Shown one piece after another: positions 23,780 through 30,866 of a stretch of 32,538 bases of DNA. The translations under genes were made by a program, and so were the position numbers. The notes beneath the pieces were generated by a model that worked only from the letters and a program-made list of their open reading frames with translations, ran no database searches and had not been told where the DNA came from. The first letter of the stretch is position 1. Each line of letters starts with the position of its first letter. The stretch spans positions 1 to 32,538 of the forward strand of contig JAKPUX010000230.1 in the NCBI GenBank assembly GCA_029554865.1, written 5' to 3'. The stretch comes from a bacterium (lineage in GTDB: Bacteria > Zhuqueibacterota > Zhuqueibacteria > Residuimicrobiales > Residuimicrobiaceae).

Positions 23780-24064
23780 ATGAAACGTATTCACCATCTT
23801 TTACTGCTCCTCATGCTCGCCGCTCTGCTCCTGCTGGCGGGCTGCGCTCCTGGCACCGGCCGCTACACCGCCGCCGGGCCGGCGGGATTTCTGGACGGCA
23901 TCTGGCACGGCTGGATCGCCCCGGTCACCCTCATCGTCGGCCTCTTCAACGATGGCGTGCGCATCTATGAGCCTTTCAATAAAGGCTGGTGGTATGATCT
24001 CGGCTTTTACATCGCTGTGATCTCAGGCTTCGGCGGGCTTTCCCTGACACGCCGCAAAAAGTAG
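23780..24064 (+). CDS. Small lipoprotein with two membrane-like segments
   Basis: A 94-residue protein. The signal peptide ends in the lipobox LLAGC, so Cys22 should be lipidated. After GTGRYTAAGPAGF comes IWHGWIAPVTLIVGLFNDGV (about 41-60), then YEPFNKGWWYDLGFYIAVIS (about 63-82) and a GFGGLSLTRRKK end. Two hydrophobic segments follow the lipobox, so this may instead be an integral protein. I recall small proteins with the same WHGW...GWWYDLGF..GFGG pattern in many bacteria, all uncharacterised. AGGAG precedes the ATG by about nine bases. It follows the T9SS cargo gene by 23 bases and may share its transcript. The terminator at 24146-24183 closes the unit. Confidence 0.85.
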   Translation: MKRIHHLLLLLMLAALLLLAGCAPGTGRYTAAGPAGFLDGIWHGWIAPVTLIVGLFNDGVRIYEPFNKGWWYDLGFYIAVISGFGGLSLTRRKK

Positions 24065-24145
24065 TGTGCGGAGAGTTATTACTGGGATCCGCAGGGAGTG
24101 GCTGACGGACATCCTTGCGGCAGCACAAGTCTGCGGACGGACAAT

Positions 24146-24183
24146 AAAAAAAGGCCGGATGGTATACCATCCGGCCTTTTTTT
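24146..24183. terminator. Bidirectional Rho-independent terminator
   Basis: A perfect 38-base palindrome centred at 24164/24165: A-run, GGCCGGATGGTA, its complement, T-run. It serves both the rightward lipoprotein gene (stop at 24064) and the leftward cytochrome gene (stop at 24278). Confidence 0.95.
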
Positions 24184-24277
24184 TATTGCTCATTTGCTGC
24201 GGCTCGGGCCGTCCCTCCGGCTTAAGGCCGCCAGGACGGGGAGAACAACGGACTGCCTTCAGCCGCCTGGGTCTCTA

Positions 24278-24832
24278 TCAACCCTTGGGGGTGGGATGCG
24301 CAATCTGCTTCCAGTCCTGCTCCGCCTTGAAGGGCTTGTAGGTTGGGCTCTCCTGATTGTGGCACTTGACGCAGGACTTGAGATCACCGGGATTGTAGGA
24401 GACTGCAGCATGGTCCTGGGTGCCCGCAGCCAGGGCCTTCATGACCTTCATGGACTGGTAGAGCGAACCGGGGCCATGGCAGGTTTCACAGGTCACGCCG
24501 TCTTCCATTTTGTAGGTCGCCGCCTTGGCGGTCGCAGGGGCGTCGTAGGCCGTGACGTGGCACTTCAGGCACTTGGATGATTTCTGGGGATCATCGATGC
24601 CGGCCTTTTTGCCGACAGCTTTGGCCTCTTCGGTGCCCAGGGTGGCGTAGGCGCTGGCATGCTTGGACTTGGACCAGATCGGATGGGCCTCGCCCTTGGC
24701 CTTGGCCGTGTGGCACATCTTGCACTTGGCGGCGCCAATATACTGGGCTTTCTCGGTCTGAGCGAAGAGATTCATACTGAAAACCAGGGCCAGAACGAAG
24801 ACAAGTCCGACCATCCACAGGCTTTTTTTCAT
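24278..24832 (-). CDS. Periplasmic tetraheme cytochrome c (c554-like)
   Basis: A 184-residue exported multiheme cytochrome. Residues 1-24 form a signal peptide ending NLFAQ. Four CXXCH sites are visible: CKMCH (37-41), CLKCH (88-92), CETCH (115-119) and CVKCH (154-158). WSKSKHASAYATL (53-65) supplies a likely distal histidine, and CETCHGPGSLY is the pattern of the cytochrome c554 family, which transfers electrons in nitrogen-, sulfur- or metal-oxide redox chains. Length suits a small tetraheme carrier. GGAGG lies seven bases before the ATG at 24832; a non-ATG upstream extension in the same frame has no signal peptide. It faces away from nrfHA and lies about 5 kb from it. A link to nitrite reduction is possible but not shown. 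The promoter is uncertain within AT-rich 24840-24976. Confidence 0.92.
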   Translation of the reverse strand: MKKSLWMVGLVFVLALVFSMNLFAQTEKAQYIGAAKCKMCHTAKAKGEAHPIWSKSKHASAYATLGTEEAKAVGKKAGIDDPQKSSKCLKCHVTAYDAPATAKAATYKMEDGVTCETCHGPGSLYQSMKVMKALAAGTQDHAAVSYNPGDLKSCVKCHNQESPTYKPFKAEQDWKQIAHPTPKG

Positions 24833-24976
24833 TTTTTTCCTCCGGTGTGATAATAACGGCTGTACTGACAACACCTAAAGTTAACCAAAAAGGGATGAGA
24901 ATTGCAATAATAAAATTTATCAGCATAACTGATCGGTACATTTTGCCTCAGTATAACGCCGATAACCGGCAAAAGT

Positions 24977-26359
24977 TCATTCTTCCGGTTCATTATTTTC
25001 ATCTTCTCCCCCCTCTCCCCAGCGCTCCATGCGCGAATAGAGTTGGCGGCGGGTGATCCCGAGCAGTCTGGCGGCAAGGCTTTTATTGCCCTCCGCCTTT
25101 TCCAGGGCCTTGTCGATGAGGCGGCGTTCCATTTCCTCCAGGGTCGGGATCTCACCGACTCCTCGCGCCGGTGCCGGAGCGTTCTCCCCGCTGTGGCGCA
25201 GGTGAACGGGCAGATCCTCGGCGGTGATCTGCTTCCCCCCCGACATGATCAGGGCGCGCTCGATGATGTTCTCCAGTTCGCGCACATTGCCGGGCCAGTT
25301 GTACTCCATCAGAGAGTGCAGGGCTCCGGCATCGATCCCCGCCGTTTGGCTGTTTTGTTTGGCCAGGAAATGATCCGCCAGCGCCGGGATGTCCTCCACC
25401 CGGTCGCGCAGGGGCGGCAGCATGATCGGAAAGACATTGACCCGGTAATAGAGATCCTCCCGGAAGGTATTGCTGCGCACCGCCTCTTCCAGATCGCGGT
25501 TGGTGGCGGTGAGAATGCGCGCCTGCATGGTGATGGTCTCGGTGCCGCCGAGGCGGACGAACTCGCGCTGCTGCAGCACCCTCAGGAGCTTGATCTGGGT
25601 GGCGGGGGTCAGTTCCCCGATCTCGTCGAGGAATATGGTTCCAATCCCGGCCAGCTCGAAACGTCCCGGTTTCTGCCGTTCCGCGCCGGTGAAAGCCCCC
25701 TTTTCATGGCCGAAAAGCTCGCTCTCGAGCAGGGTCTCGGGCAGGGCGCTGCAGTTCACGGCGATGAAGGGCTGATCGGCGCGGCGGCTGCGCTGATGAA
25801 TCGCCCGCGCCACCAGTTCCTTCCCGGTGCCGCTCTCCCCGCGGATGATCACCGTCGCATCGGTCGGAGCCACCTTTTCAACCAGCTCGTAGACTTTTTG
25901 CATTGCTCCGCTCTGGCCGACCATGTTCTCGAGGGAGAAACGCTCCTTGAGCTGCACGCGCAGGTCGAGGTTCTCGATGCGGAGCTGGCGTTTTTCAAGA
26001 ATGTTGCGCACCTTGAGGCGGAGCTCGTCGATCTCGAAGGGTTTGATGATATAGTCAAAGGCCCCGCTCTTCATCGCCTCCACGGCGGTGCGGGCATCGG
26101 CATAGGCGGTCATGAGCAGCACCTCGGTCTCGGGCCAGCTGGCCTTGACCCTCTTGAGCAGCTCCACTCCGCTTATGCCTGCCATCTTGATATCGCTGAT
26201 GATGACGTCGAAGCGCTCTAGGGTGAGGGCGGCCCAGGCGGCTTCTCCGCTCTCGGCGGTGGTCACCGCCAGCCGGGGCGTGACCAGGGCCTCGCGCAGG
26301 ATGGCGCACATGCGCTTTTCATCATCGACGATCAACAGTTTCGCAGTTGTGCTCTCCAT
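24977..26359 (-). CDS. NtrC-type sigma-54-dependent response regulator
   Basis: A 460-residue transcription activator. The receiver domain (about 1-120) has the acidic pair at Asp12/Asp13, the phosphorylatable Asp56 in VIISDIKMAG and IIKPF. The AAA+ domain has Walker A RGESGTGKE, the sigma-54 contact loop GAFTGA, ELFGHEKGAF and GTIFLDEIGELTPATQ. The C-terminus has a Fis-type helix-turn-helix, NKSLAARLLGITRRQLYSRM, followed by an acidic tail. It should activate promoters of the -24/-12 type when phosphorylated. Its ATG shares one base with the stop of the kinase gene (TGATG), so expression is coupled. A GTG one codon earlier is possible but less likely. No -24/-12 promoter was found in the window, so targets probably lie elsewhere. 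Confidence 0.96.
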   Translation of the reverse strand: MESTTAKLLIVDDEKRMCAILREALVTPRLAVTTAESGEAAWAALTLERFDVIISDIKMAGISGVELLKRVKASWPETEVLLMTAYADARTAVEAMKSGAFDYIIKPFEIDELRLKVRNILEKRQLRIENLDLRVQLKERFSLENMVGQSGAMQKVYELVEKVAPTDATVIIRGESGTGKELVARAIHQRSRRADQPFIAVNCSALPETLLESELFGHEKGAFTGAERQKPGRFELAGIGTIFLDEIGELTPATQIKLLRVLQQREFVRLGGTETITMQARILTATNRDLEEAVRSNTFREDLYYRVNVFPIMLPPLRDRVEDIPALADHFLAKQNSQTAGIDAGALHSLMEYNWPGNVRELENIIERALIMSGGKQITAEDLPVHLRHSGENAPAPARGVGEIPTLEEMERRLIDKALEKAEGNKSLAARLLGITRRQLYSRMERWGEGGEDENNEPEE

Positions 26360-27717
26360 CACTCACCTTGCCCCCCGTGTCCGGGGAAAATGATCCTCAT
26401 CAGGGTGCCGCCCTCGCCGGGTTCAAGGGCCATGATCTCGCCGCCGTGTCCCTCGACGATCCTCTTGCACACCGCCAGTCCCAGGCCGGTGCCGCTGCTC
26501 CTGGTGGTAAAAAAGGGCTCGAATATTTCCCGTCCGCGGCCCTGCAAACCGGGTCCGTGATCCTGCACCTCGATGACCACCTGGCTCCTGCCCAGAATAC
26601 TCTGCTTGCGCAGGCGAAGAATGATGTCGCCCTCCCCGCTGTTCTCCATCGCCTGCTGGGCGTTGAGTAGCAGATTGAGGAGCATCTGTCCGATCTGATC
26701 CGCATCGCAGCGGAAAAAGAGCTGCTGTTCAGTACACTGACAGTCCACCCGCCTGCCCTGGCGCGAAAAACCTGCCGCCAGCTCGTTCAGGAGGGGAACG
26801 AGATCATGCCGGGCCATCTCCAGCCGGGGCTCGCGGGAATAGGCAAGAAAATCGCCGACGATCCGGTTGAGGCGGGCGATCTCCTCGTCGATATAATCGA
26901 AGAACTCGGCGCTCTTTTCCGGCTGCGTTTGCTTCTCGCGCAGAACATCGGCTGTGCTCTTGATGATGGCCAGGGGATTGCGGATCTCATGGGCCACGGT
27001 CGCTGCCATCTGCCCGAGACTGGCGAGGCGCTCGGATTGGTAGAGACGGGTCTCCGTACGCAGGAACTGCAGCATGGCCAGGATGAGAAAAAGGGCCAGA
27101 GCAGCGAGCAGCAGCACGCTGATGATAACGCCGATGTAGAGGGCCCGGTAAAACCGGTCCATCGTTTGCAAAAAGCCGGCATTCGCCTCCAGGGCGAGCA
27201 CGGCGCCGCGTCCGTAGACGTCGCTCACCGGGGCGTAAACACTCTTGAAGTGGTTGCCGGCGACGGTATGCAGCCGCGAGGCCTGCACCCTGCCGGCGAA
27301 GGCCGCCCTGATCGCCAGGCTGTCCTCCATCAGGTAGGGGCGGCCGACGCTCTTCTCCAGCTCAGGGCGGGCATCCAGCAGAATGCCGCCGTCCTCGCCC
27401 ACCAGATAGGCGGCCTCCAGCTCGTGGTCGAGACGGATGCGGTTGAGCGTGCCGCGTAAAAGTTTCGCCTCCCCTGCATCGGTAAAGCTGTGCAGGCCGA
27501 GTTCGACCAGCTCAGCGGTCAGCGCGGCTGTCGCTGCCAGCCTCTGGTCGAGGGACTCCTCGAGCTGGCGGCCGATGCTCTTGAGGAAGAAGTAGGAGGC
27601 GAGATTGTAAAAAAGGAGAAAAAAAAAGGTCATGCCGACCACAGCCGCAACTGTCCATCTACGCCGGCGCAGGAGCCGGCGCTGGGCGCGCGGCAGATTC
27701 TGACGGTCGCTCCCCAT
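26359..27717 (-). CDS. Sensor histidine kinase, partner of the NtrC-type regulator
   Basis: A 452-residue membrane kinase. Membrane segments lie at about 22-45 and 195-220, enclosing a periplasmic sensor of roughly 150 residues (LEAAYLVGEDGGILLDARPE, YAPVSDVYGRGAVLALEAN), the appearance of a single Cache/PAS-like ligand domain. The cytoplasmic part has the H-box ATVAHEIRNPLAIIK (His about 244), N-box LLNLLLNAQQAMEN, G1 VQDHGPGL, F-box FEPFFTTR and G2 GTGLGLAVCK, so it is catalytically complete. The arrangement is that of NtrB/ZraS/AtoS-type kinases. GTAGGAGAT precedes the ATG, overlapping the stop of the heptosyltransferase gene three bases upstream. The stimulus is unknown. Confidence 0.96.
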   Translation of the reverse strand: MGSDRQNLPRAQRRLLRRRRWTVAAVVGMTFFFLLFYNLASYFFLKSIGRQLEESLDQRLAATAALTAELVELGLHSFTDAGEAKLLRGTLNRIRLDHELEAAYLVGEDGGILLDARPELEKSVGRPYLMEDSLAIRAAFAGRVQASRLHTVAGNHFKSVYAPVSDVYGRGAVLALEANAGFLQTMDRFYRALYIGVIISVLLLAALALFLILAMLQFLRTETRLYQSERLASLGQMAATVAHEIRNPLAIIKSTADVLREKQTQPEKSAEFFDYIDEEIARLNRIVGDFLAYSREPRLEMARHDLVPLLNELAAGFSRQGRRVDCQCTEQQLFFRCDADQIGQMLLNLLLNAQQAMENSGEGDIILRLRKQSILGRSQVVIEVQDHGPGLQGRGREIFEPFFTTRSSGTGLGLAVCKRIVEGHGGEIMALEPGEGGTLMRIIFPGHGGQGE

Positions 27718-27720
27718 CTC

Positions 27721-28740
27721 CTACTCCGCCAGCGCTGAGTGGATCAGAGCGAGAAGCTGCTCCACCGAGATCGCTCGCATGCAGGCCATGGAGCTGCAGT
27801 GATCGCGATGGCAGTGGCTGCAGTCGAGGGAGTGATAGGCGAGGCGGTGGCCCGCGGCCGCAGCATAGGGGAACCAGATATCGGGCTCGCCCGGGCCGAA
27901 GATTCCCACCGTCCTGGTCCCCACCGCCGGTGCGAGATGGAGCGGTCCGCAGTCATTGCTGACAAAGAGGGCGAGCTGGCTGAGCAGTGCGGCCAGGCGG
28001 CGCAGGGGCAGTATTTCCGGAGGCGGCAGCCCGGCCGGCAGCAGGCCGAGCACACCTGCGACGATCTCCTCCTCCCCGGGCCCCATGGTGAAGAGAACCT
28101 GCCGCTTCTCGTTGAGCAGGCGGGCGGCGAGGGCGGCAAAGCGCTCGGGAAACCAGCGTTTTGCCGGCCAGGTTGCGCCGGGATGCAGCCCGATGACCGG
28201 CCGGCCGGGATCGTATCCCTTGGACTGCAGATAGCGGCGCGCTTCCTCTTTCTCCGCCTCGGTCACCACGATGCGGGGCGGATCCCCCCCGCCTTCGATC
28301 CCCAGGGGGGCGAGATAGCGCAGATGGTAGGCGATGGCGGTCATGCGCTCCCCGTGGTCCGGGATGCGATGGGTGTAGAGATGGCGGCGGCCGCGAAAAT
28401 CGCCACCGATGCGCCAGCGCGCCCCACTCATATAGAGTAAAAGGGCGGAACGGGGATTGCCGAAGAGATCGATCGACGCATCCCATTTCCGGCGCCGCAG
28501 GGCGCGCACCAGGTCAAGCTGGCCGCGGTCGCTGCCGCGCTTGAAGGCGTAGAGCTCATCCACATCGGGATGATGCTCGAGCAGGGCATGATAGGGTTCC
28601 TCGACCAGATAGCCGATGTGAACCCCCGGGAACCCTCTGCGCAGGGCGGCGAGCAGGGGCGTGGTCAGAATGACATCGCCCATGAAGCGCAGCCGCGACA
28701 CCAGCACGGACTTGATCTCGTCGCCCGGGATCCTGTTCAT
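27721..28740 (-). CDS. Glycosyltransferase family 9 (heptosyltransferase) protein
   Basis: A 339-residue GT9 enzyme of the ADP-heptose:LPS heptosyltransferase type (WaaC/WaaF/WaaQ). Hallmarks are VLVSRLRFMGDVILTTPLL (about 12-30), LHPGATWPAKRWFPERFAAL (about 190-209), FVSNDCGPLHLAPAVGT (about 263-279) and FGPGEPDIW. CSHCHRDHC near the C-terminus is the cysteine pattern of WaaF/WaaQ relatives. These enzymes add heptose to the LPS inner core on the cytoplasmic face, implying an outer membrane with LPS-type lipid. The gene starts 10 bases after the GHL10-type gene and ends three bases before the histidine kinase, so it lies inside the four-gene string. The acceptor sugar cannot be told from sequence. 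Confidence 0.9.
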   Translation of the reverse strand: MNRIPGDEIKSVLVSRLRFMGDVILTTPLLAALRRGFPGVHIGYLVEEPYHALLEHHPDVDELYAFKRGSDRGQLDLVRALRRRKWDASIDLFGNPRSALLLYMSGARWRIGGDFRGRRHLYTHRIPDHGERMTAIAYHLRYLAPLGIEGGGDPPRIVVTEAEKEEARRYLQSKGYDPGRPVIGLHPGATWPAKRWFPERFAALAARLLNEKRQVLFTMGPGEEEIVAGVLGLLPAGLPPPEILPLRRLAALLSQLALFVSNDCGPLHLAPAVGTRTVGIFGPGEPDIWFPYAAAAGHRLAYHSLDCSHCHRDHCSSMACMRAISVEQLLALIHSALAE

Positions 28741-28750
28741 GATCGGTCCC

Positions 28751-30841
28751 TCATTTCAACAGCGTCATCCTGCGATTGAGTATCCGGCCCTCATAATGGA
28801 GGCGATAAAGATAGGTGCCATTGGCCAGATCCGCGCCATTGAAAGAGACCACATGCCGGCCGGCTCCTCGCTGGCCGTTCACCAGTTCGGCCACAGTACG
28901 TCCGAGCAGATCGTGCACCGTCAGGCGCACCCAGCCATCACCCGGCAGCTGGTAGGAAATCAGGGTGACCGGATTGAAGGGATTGGGAAAATTTTGCTGC
29001 AGTTCAAAGAGAGCAGGGGCGGTTGCCAACTCCGCCACGGCCGTGGTCTGGCTCTCCTTGCAGCGGAAAAGCCCGGTTGTTGAGAAGAGTCCAGCGCCCG
29101 CCGGATTGGCGGCCCGCACATGCCAGTAATAGGTCAGGCCCGGCCGCAGCCCGGCAACCACCAAAAAGGTATCCCTGACGGCCGGATGGTGCAGGACGAG
29201 TGGCGCGGCGAAAGAAGAATCGAGGCCGAGCTGCACCTCATAATGGCTGACCAGATTCAGATCCTGCCAGCGCAGGGTCACGCTGTCGCCGACGTCGTCG
29301 CGGTGCGGCAGCGGCCAGGCGAGCAGCGGCTGGGGCGGCGGTGCGACGACGACGATGTTGCTTGGCGGGCCCTCATTGGCGTTGCGGTCGAGTGCGGTGA
29401 CCGCAAATGCATACTCGCCATTCAGGGAGGCCGGCGCCACCTCCGCTTCGGTTCTGCCGGTGACCAGGAGCAGGTTACGCACATCTGCCAGGTCGGCTGC
29501 TCCCGGTTCGAGCGATCTGAAGCGGTAGAGGGCGTAGCGCACCGCCGTATCTCCATCAGCGGCCATGGCGGGCGGGTCCCAATGGATTTTGGCCGGCTTT
29601 CCCGCCTCCCACTGGTCAAAACAGAGATTGAAGGGGGAATTGGGGGGCAGCACTCCCTTCCAGGCCATCACGGGAGGCAGGGCGGGAAAAGCGTAGAGAT
29701 CCCTGCGCAGGCTGTCGCCAAGACCTTTGGTATTGTTTTGCACAAAGCGGGCGGAATAGAAGACATTGCCGCCGATGCTGGTGATGGCGCGATTGAAGCG
29801 CACCTGATCGCAGACCTCGGAGGCCGGCCACTGCCCGGAGGGAAAGGCCGCAGTGGCCGTCATCTTGTAAATGCCCTGGCCGATGTAAAGATGGATGCCC
29901 TCCATCACCGAGGCCCACCACGGCGCCAGCGCCCCGTAGGCGGCGATGCGCAGGCCAAAGGACCAGTAGATCTGCGGGGTGAGGTAATCGATGCTTTTGT
30001 CCCGAATCCAGGCCAGGGGATCGCAGTAGATGGAGTAATAGGATTCCATGCCGGCCGTGCCGGCATCGCTGTTCTTGCGGATGCCGAAGGGACTGATGCC
30101 CAGCTTGACGTGCGGTTTGACGGCGATCAGGCTGTCGTGCAGGGTGCGGACAAAGAGGTTGATATTGTCCCGCCGCCAGTCGCCGCGCTCGGTAAAGCCG
30201 CGGGGATAGGCCGCAAAACTGGCATCATCCTCGTTGGTGATTCCCTCGTAGGGATAGAAATAGTCATCAAAGTGAACGCCGTCGAGGTCGTAGCGCCGCA
30301 CCACGTCAAGGATGACGGAGAGGACATACTCCCGCACCTGGGGCAGACCGGGGTCAAGATAGCGGTAGTTCCCCTTGTTCAGGATCCACGCGGGATGGGT
30401 GTTCATGACATGGTTGGCAGCCAACGGGTAGGCATTGACGCTGCGCTGCGCCCGGTAGGGATTGAACCAGGCGTGCACCTCCATCCCGCGCCGGTGCGCC
30501 TCGGCGAGCAGAAAGGCAAGGGGATCATAAAAGGGCGACGGTGCGCGGCCCTGGGCGCCGGTGAGATGGTAGGACCATGGCTCAAGGGATGATTGATAAA
30601 GGGCATCACACTCCGGCCGGACCTGAAAGATGACACCATTCATCCCCGCCGCTTTCAGGTCATCGAGCAGGCGCAGCAGCTCGGTTTTTTGCGCTTCGCT
30701 GCCATTGGTTTTGGGCCAGTCGATGCGGGTGACGGTGGCGATCCAGGCGGCGCGAAACTCCCGTTTCGGGGGGAGCTCCGCGGCGGCAGCACCGCGGAGC
30801 AGCCCGAGAAAAACCAGTACAAGAAAACCGATTCTGCGCAT
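28751..30841 (-). CDS. GHL10/YngK-type secreted glycoside-hydrolase-like protein with T9SS domain
   Basis: A 696-residue exported protein. A signal peptide (about 1-20, ending AAAAE) leads into the DUF187/GHL10 domain. It opens KREFRAAWIATVTRIDWPKT and includes GMNGVIFQVRPECDALY, EVHAWFNPYRAQRS and RYDLDGVHFDDYFYPYEG (about 185-202), whose acidic pair is the likely catalytic region of this barrel. Residues about 390-500 form one FN3-like domain and 505-600 a second. The last 83 residues are the T9SS sorting domain (NFPNPFNPVTLISYQLPGDG, then GTYLYRLHYEG). GHL10 proteins such as Bacillus YngK are inferred to act on cell-wall or surface polysaccharides, but few are characterised. It is 25 bases from the next T9SS cargo gene upstream and probably co-transcribed. 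Confidence 0.93.
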   Translation of the reverse strand: MRRIGFLVLVFLGLLRGAAAAELPPKREFRAAWIATVTRIDWPKTNGSEAQKTELLRLLDDLKAAGMNGVIFQVRPECDALYQSSLEPWSYHLTGAQGRAPSPFYDPLAFLLAEAHRRGMEVHAWFNPYRAQRSVNAYPLAANHVMNTHPAWILNKGNYRYLDPGLPQVREYVLSVILDVVRRYDLDGVHFDDYFYPYEGITNEDDASFAAYPRGFTERGDWRRDNINLFVRTLHDSLIAVKPHVKLGISPFGIRKNSDAGTAGMESYYSIYCDPLAWIRDKSIDYLTPQIYWSFGLRIAAYGALAPWWASVMEGIHLYIGQGIYKMTATAAFPSGQWPASEVCDQVRFNRAITSIGGNVFYSARFVQNNTKGLGDSLRRDLYAFPALPPVMAWKGVLPPNSPFNLCFDQWEAGKPAKIHWDPPAMAADGDTAVRYALYRFRSLEPGAADLADVRNLLLVTGRTEAEVAPASLNGEYAFAVTALDRNANEGPPSNIVVVAPPPQPLLAWPLPHRDDVGDSVTLRWQDLNLVSHYEVQLGLDSSFAAPLVLHHPAVRDTFLVVAGLRPGLTYYWHVRAANPAGAGLFSTTGLFRCKESQTTAVAELATAPALFELQQNFPNPFNPVTLISYQLPGDGWVRLTVHDLLGRTVAELVNGQRGAGRHVVSFNGADLANGTYLYRLHYEGRILNRRMTLLK

Positions 30842-30866
30842 CGCTCTTTCCCTGGCCTTGGCGTCT

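Noticed and set aside
29120-30592. 490-codon open frame on the plus strand
   Set aside because: Antisense shadow of the GHL10-type gene.
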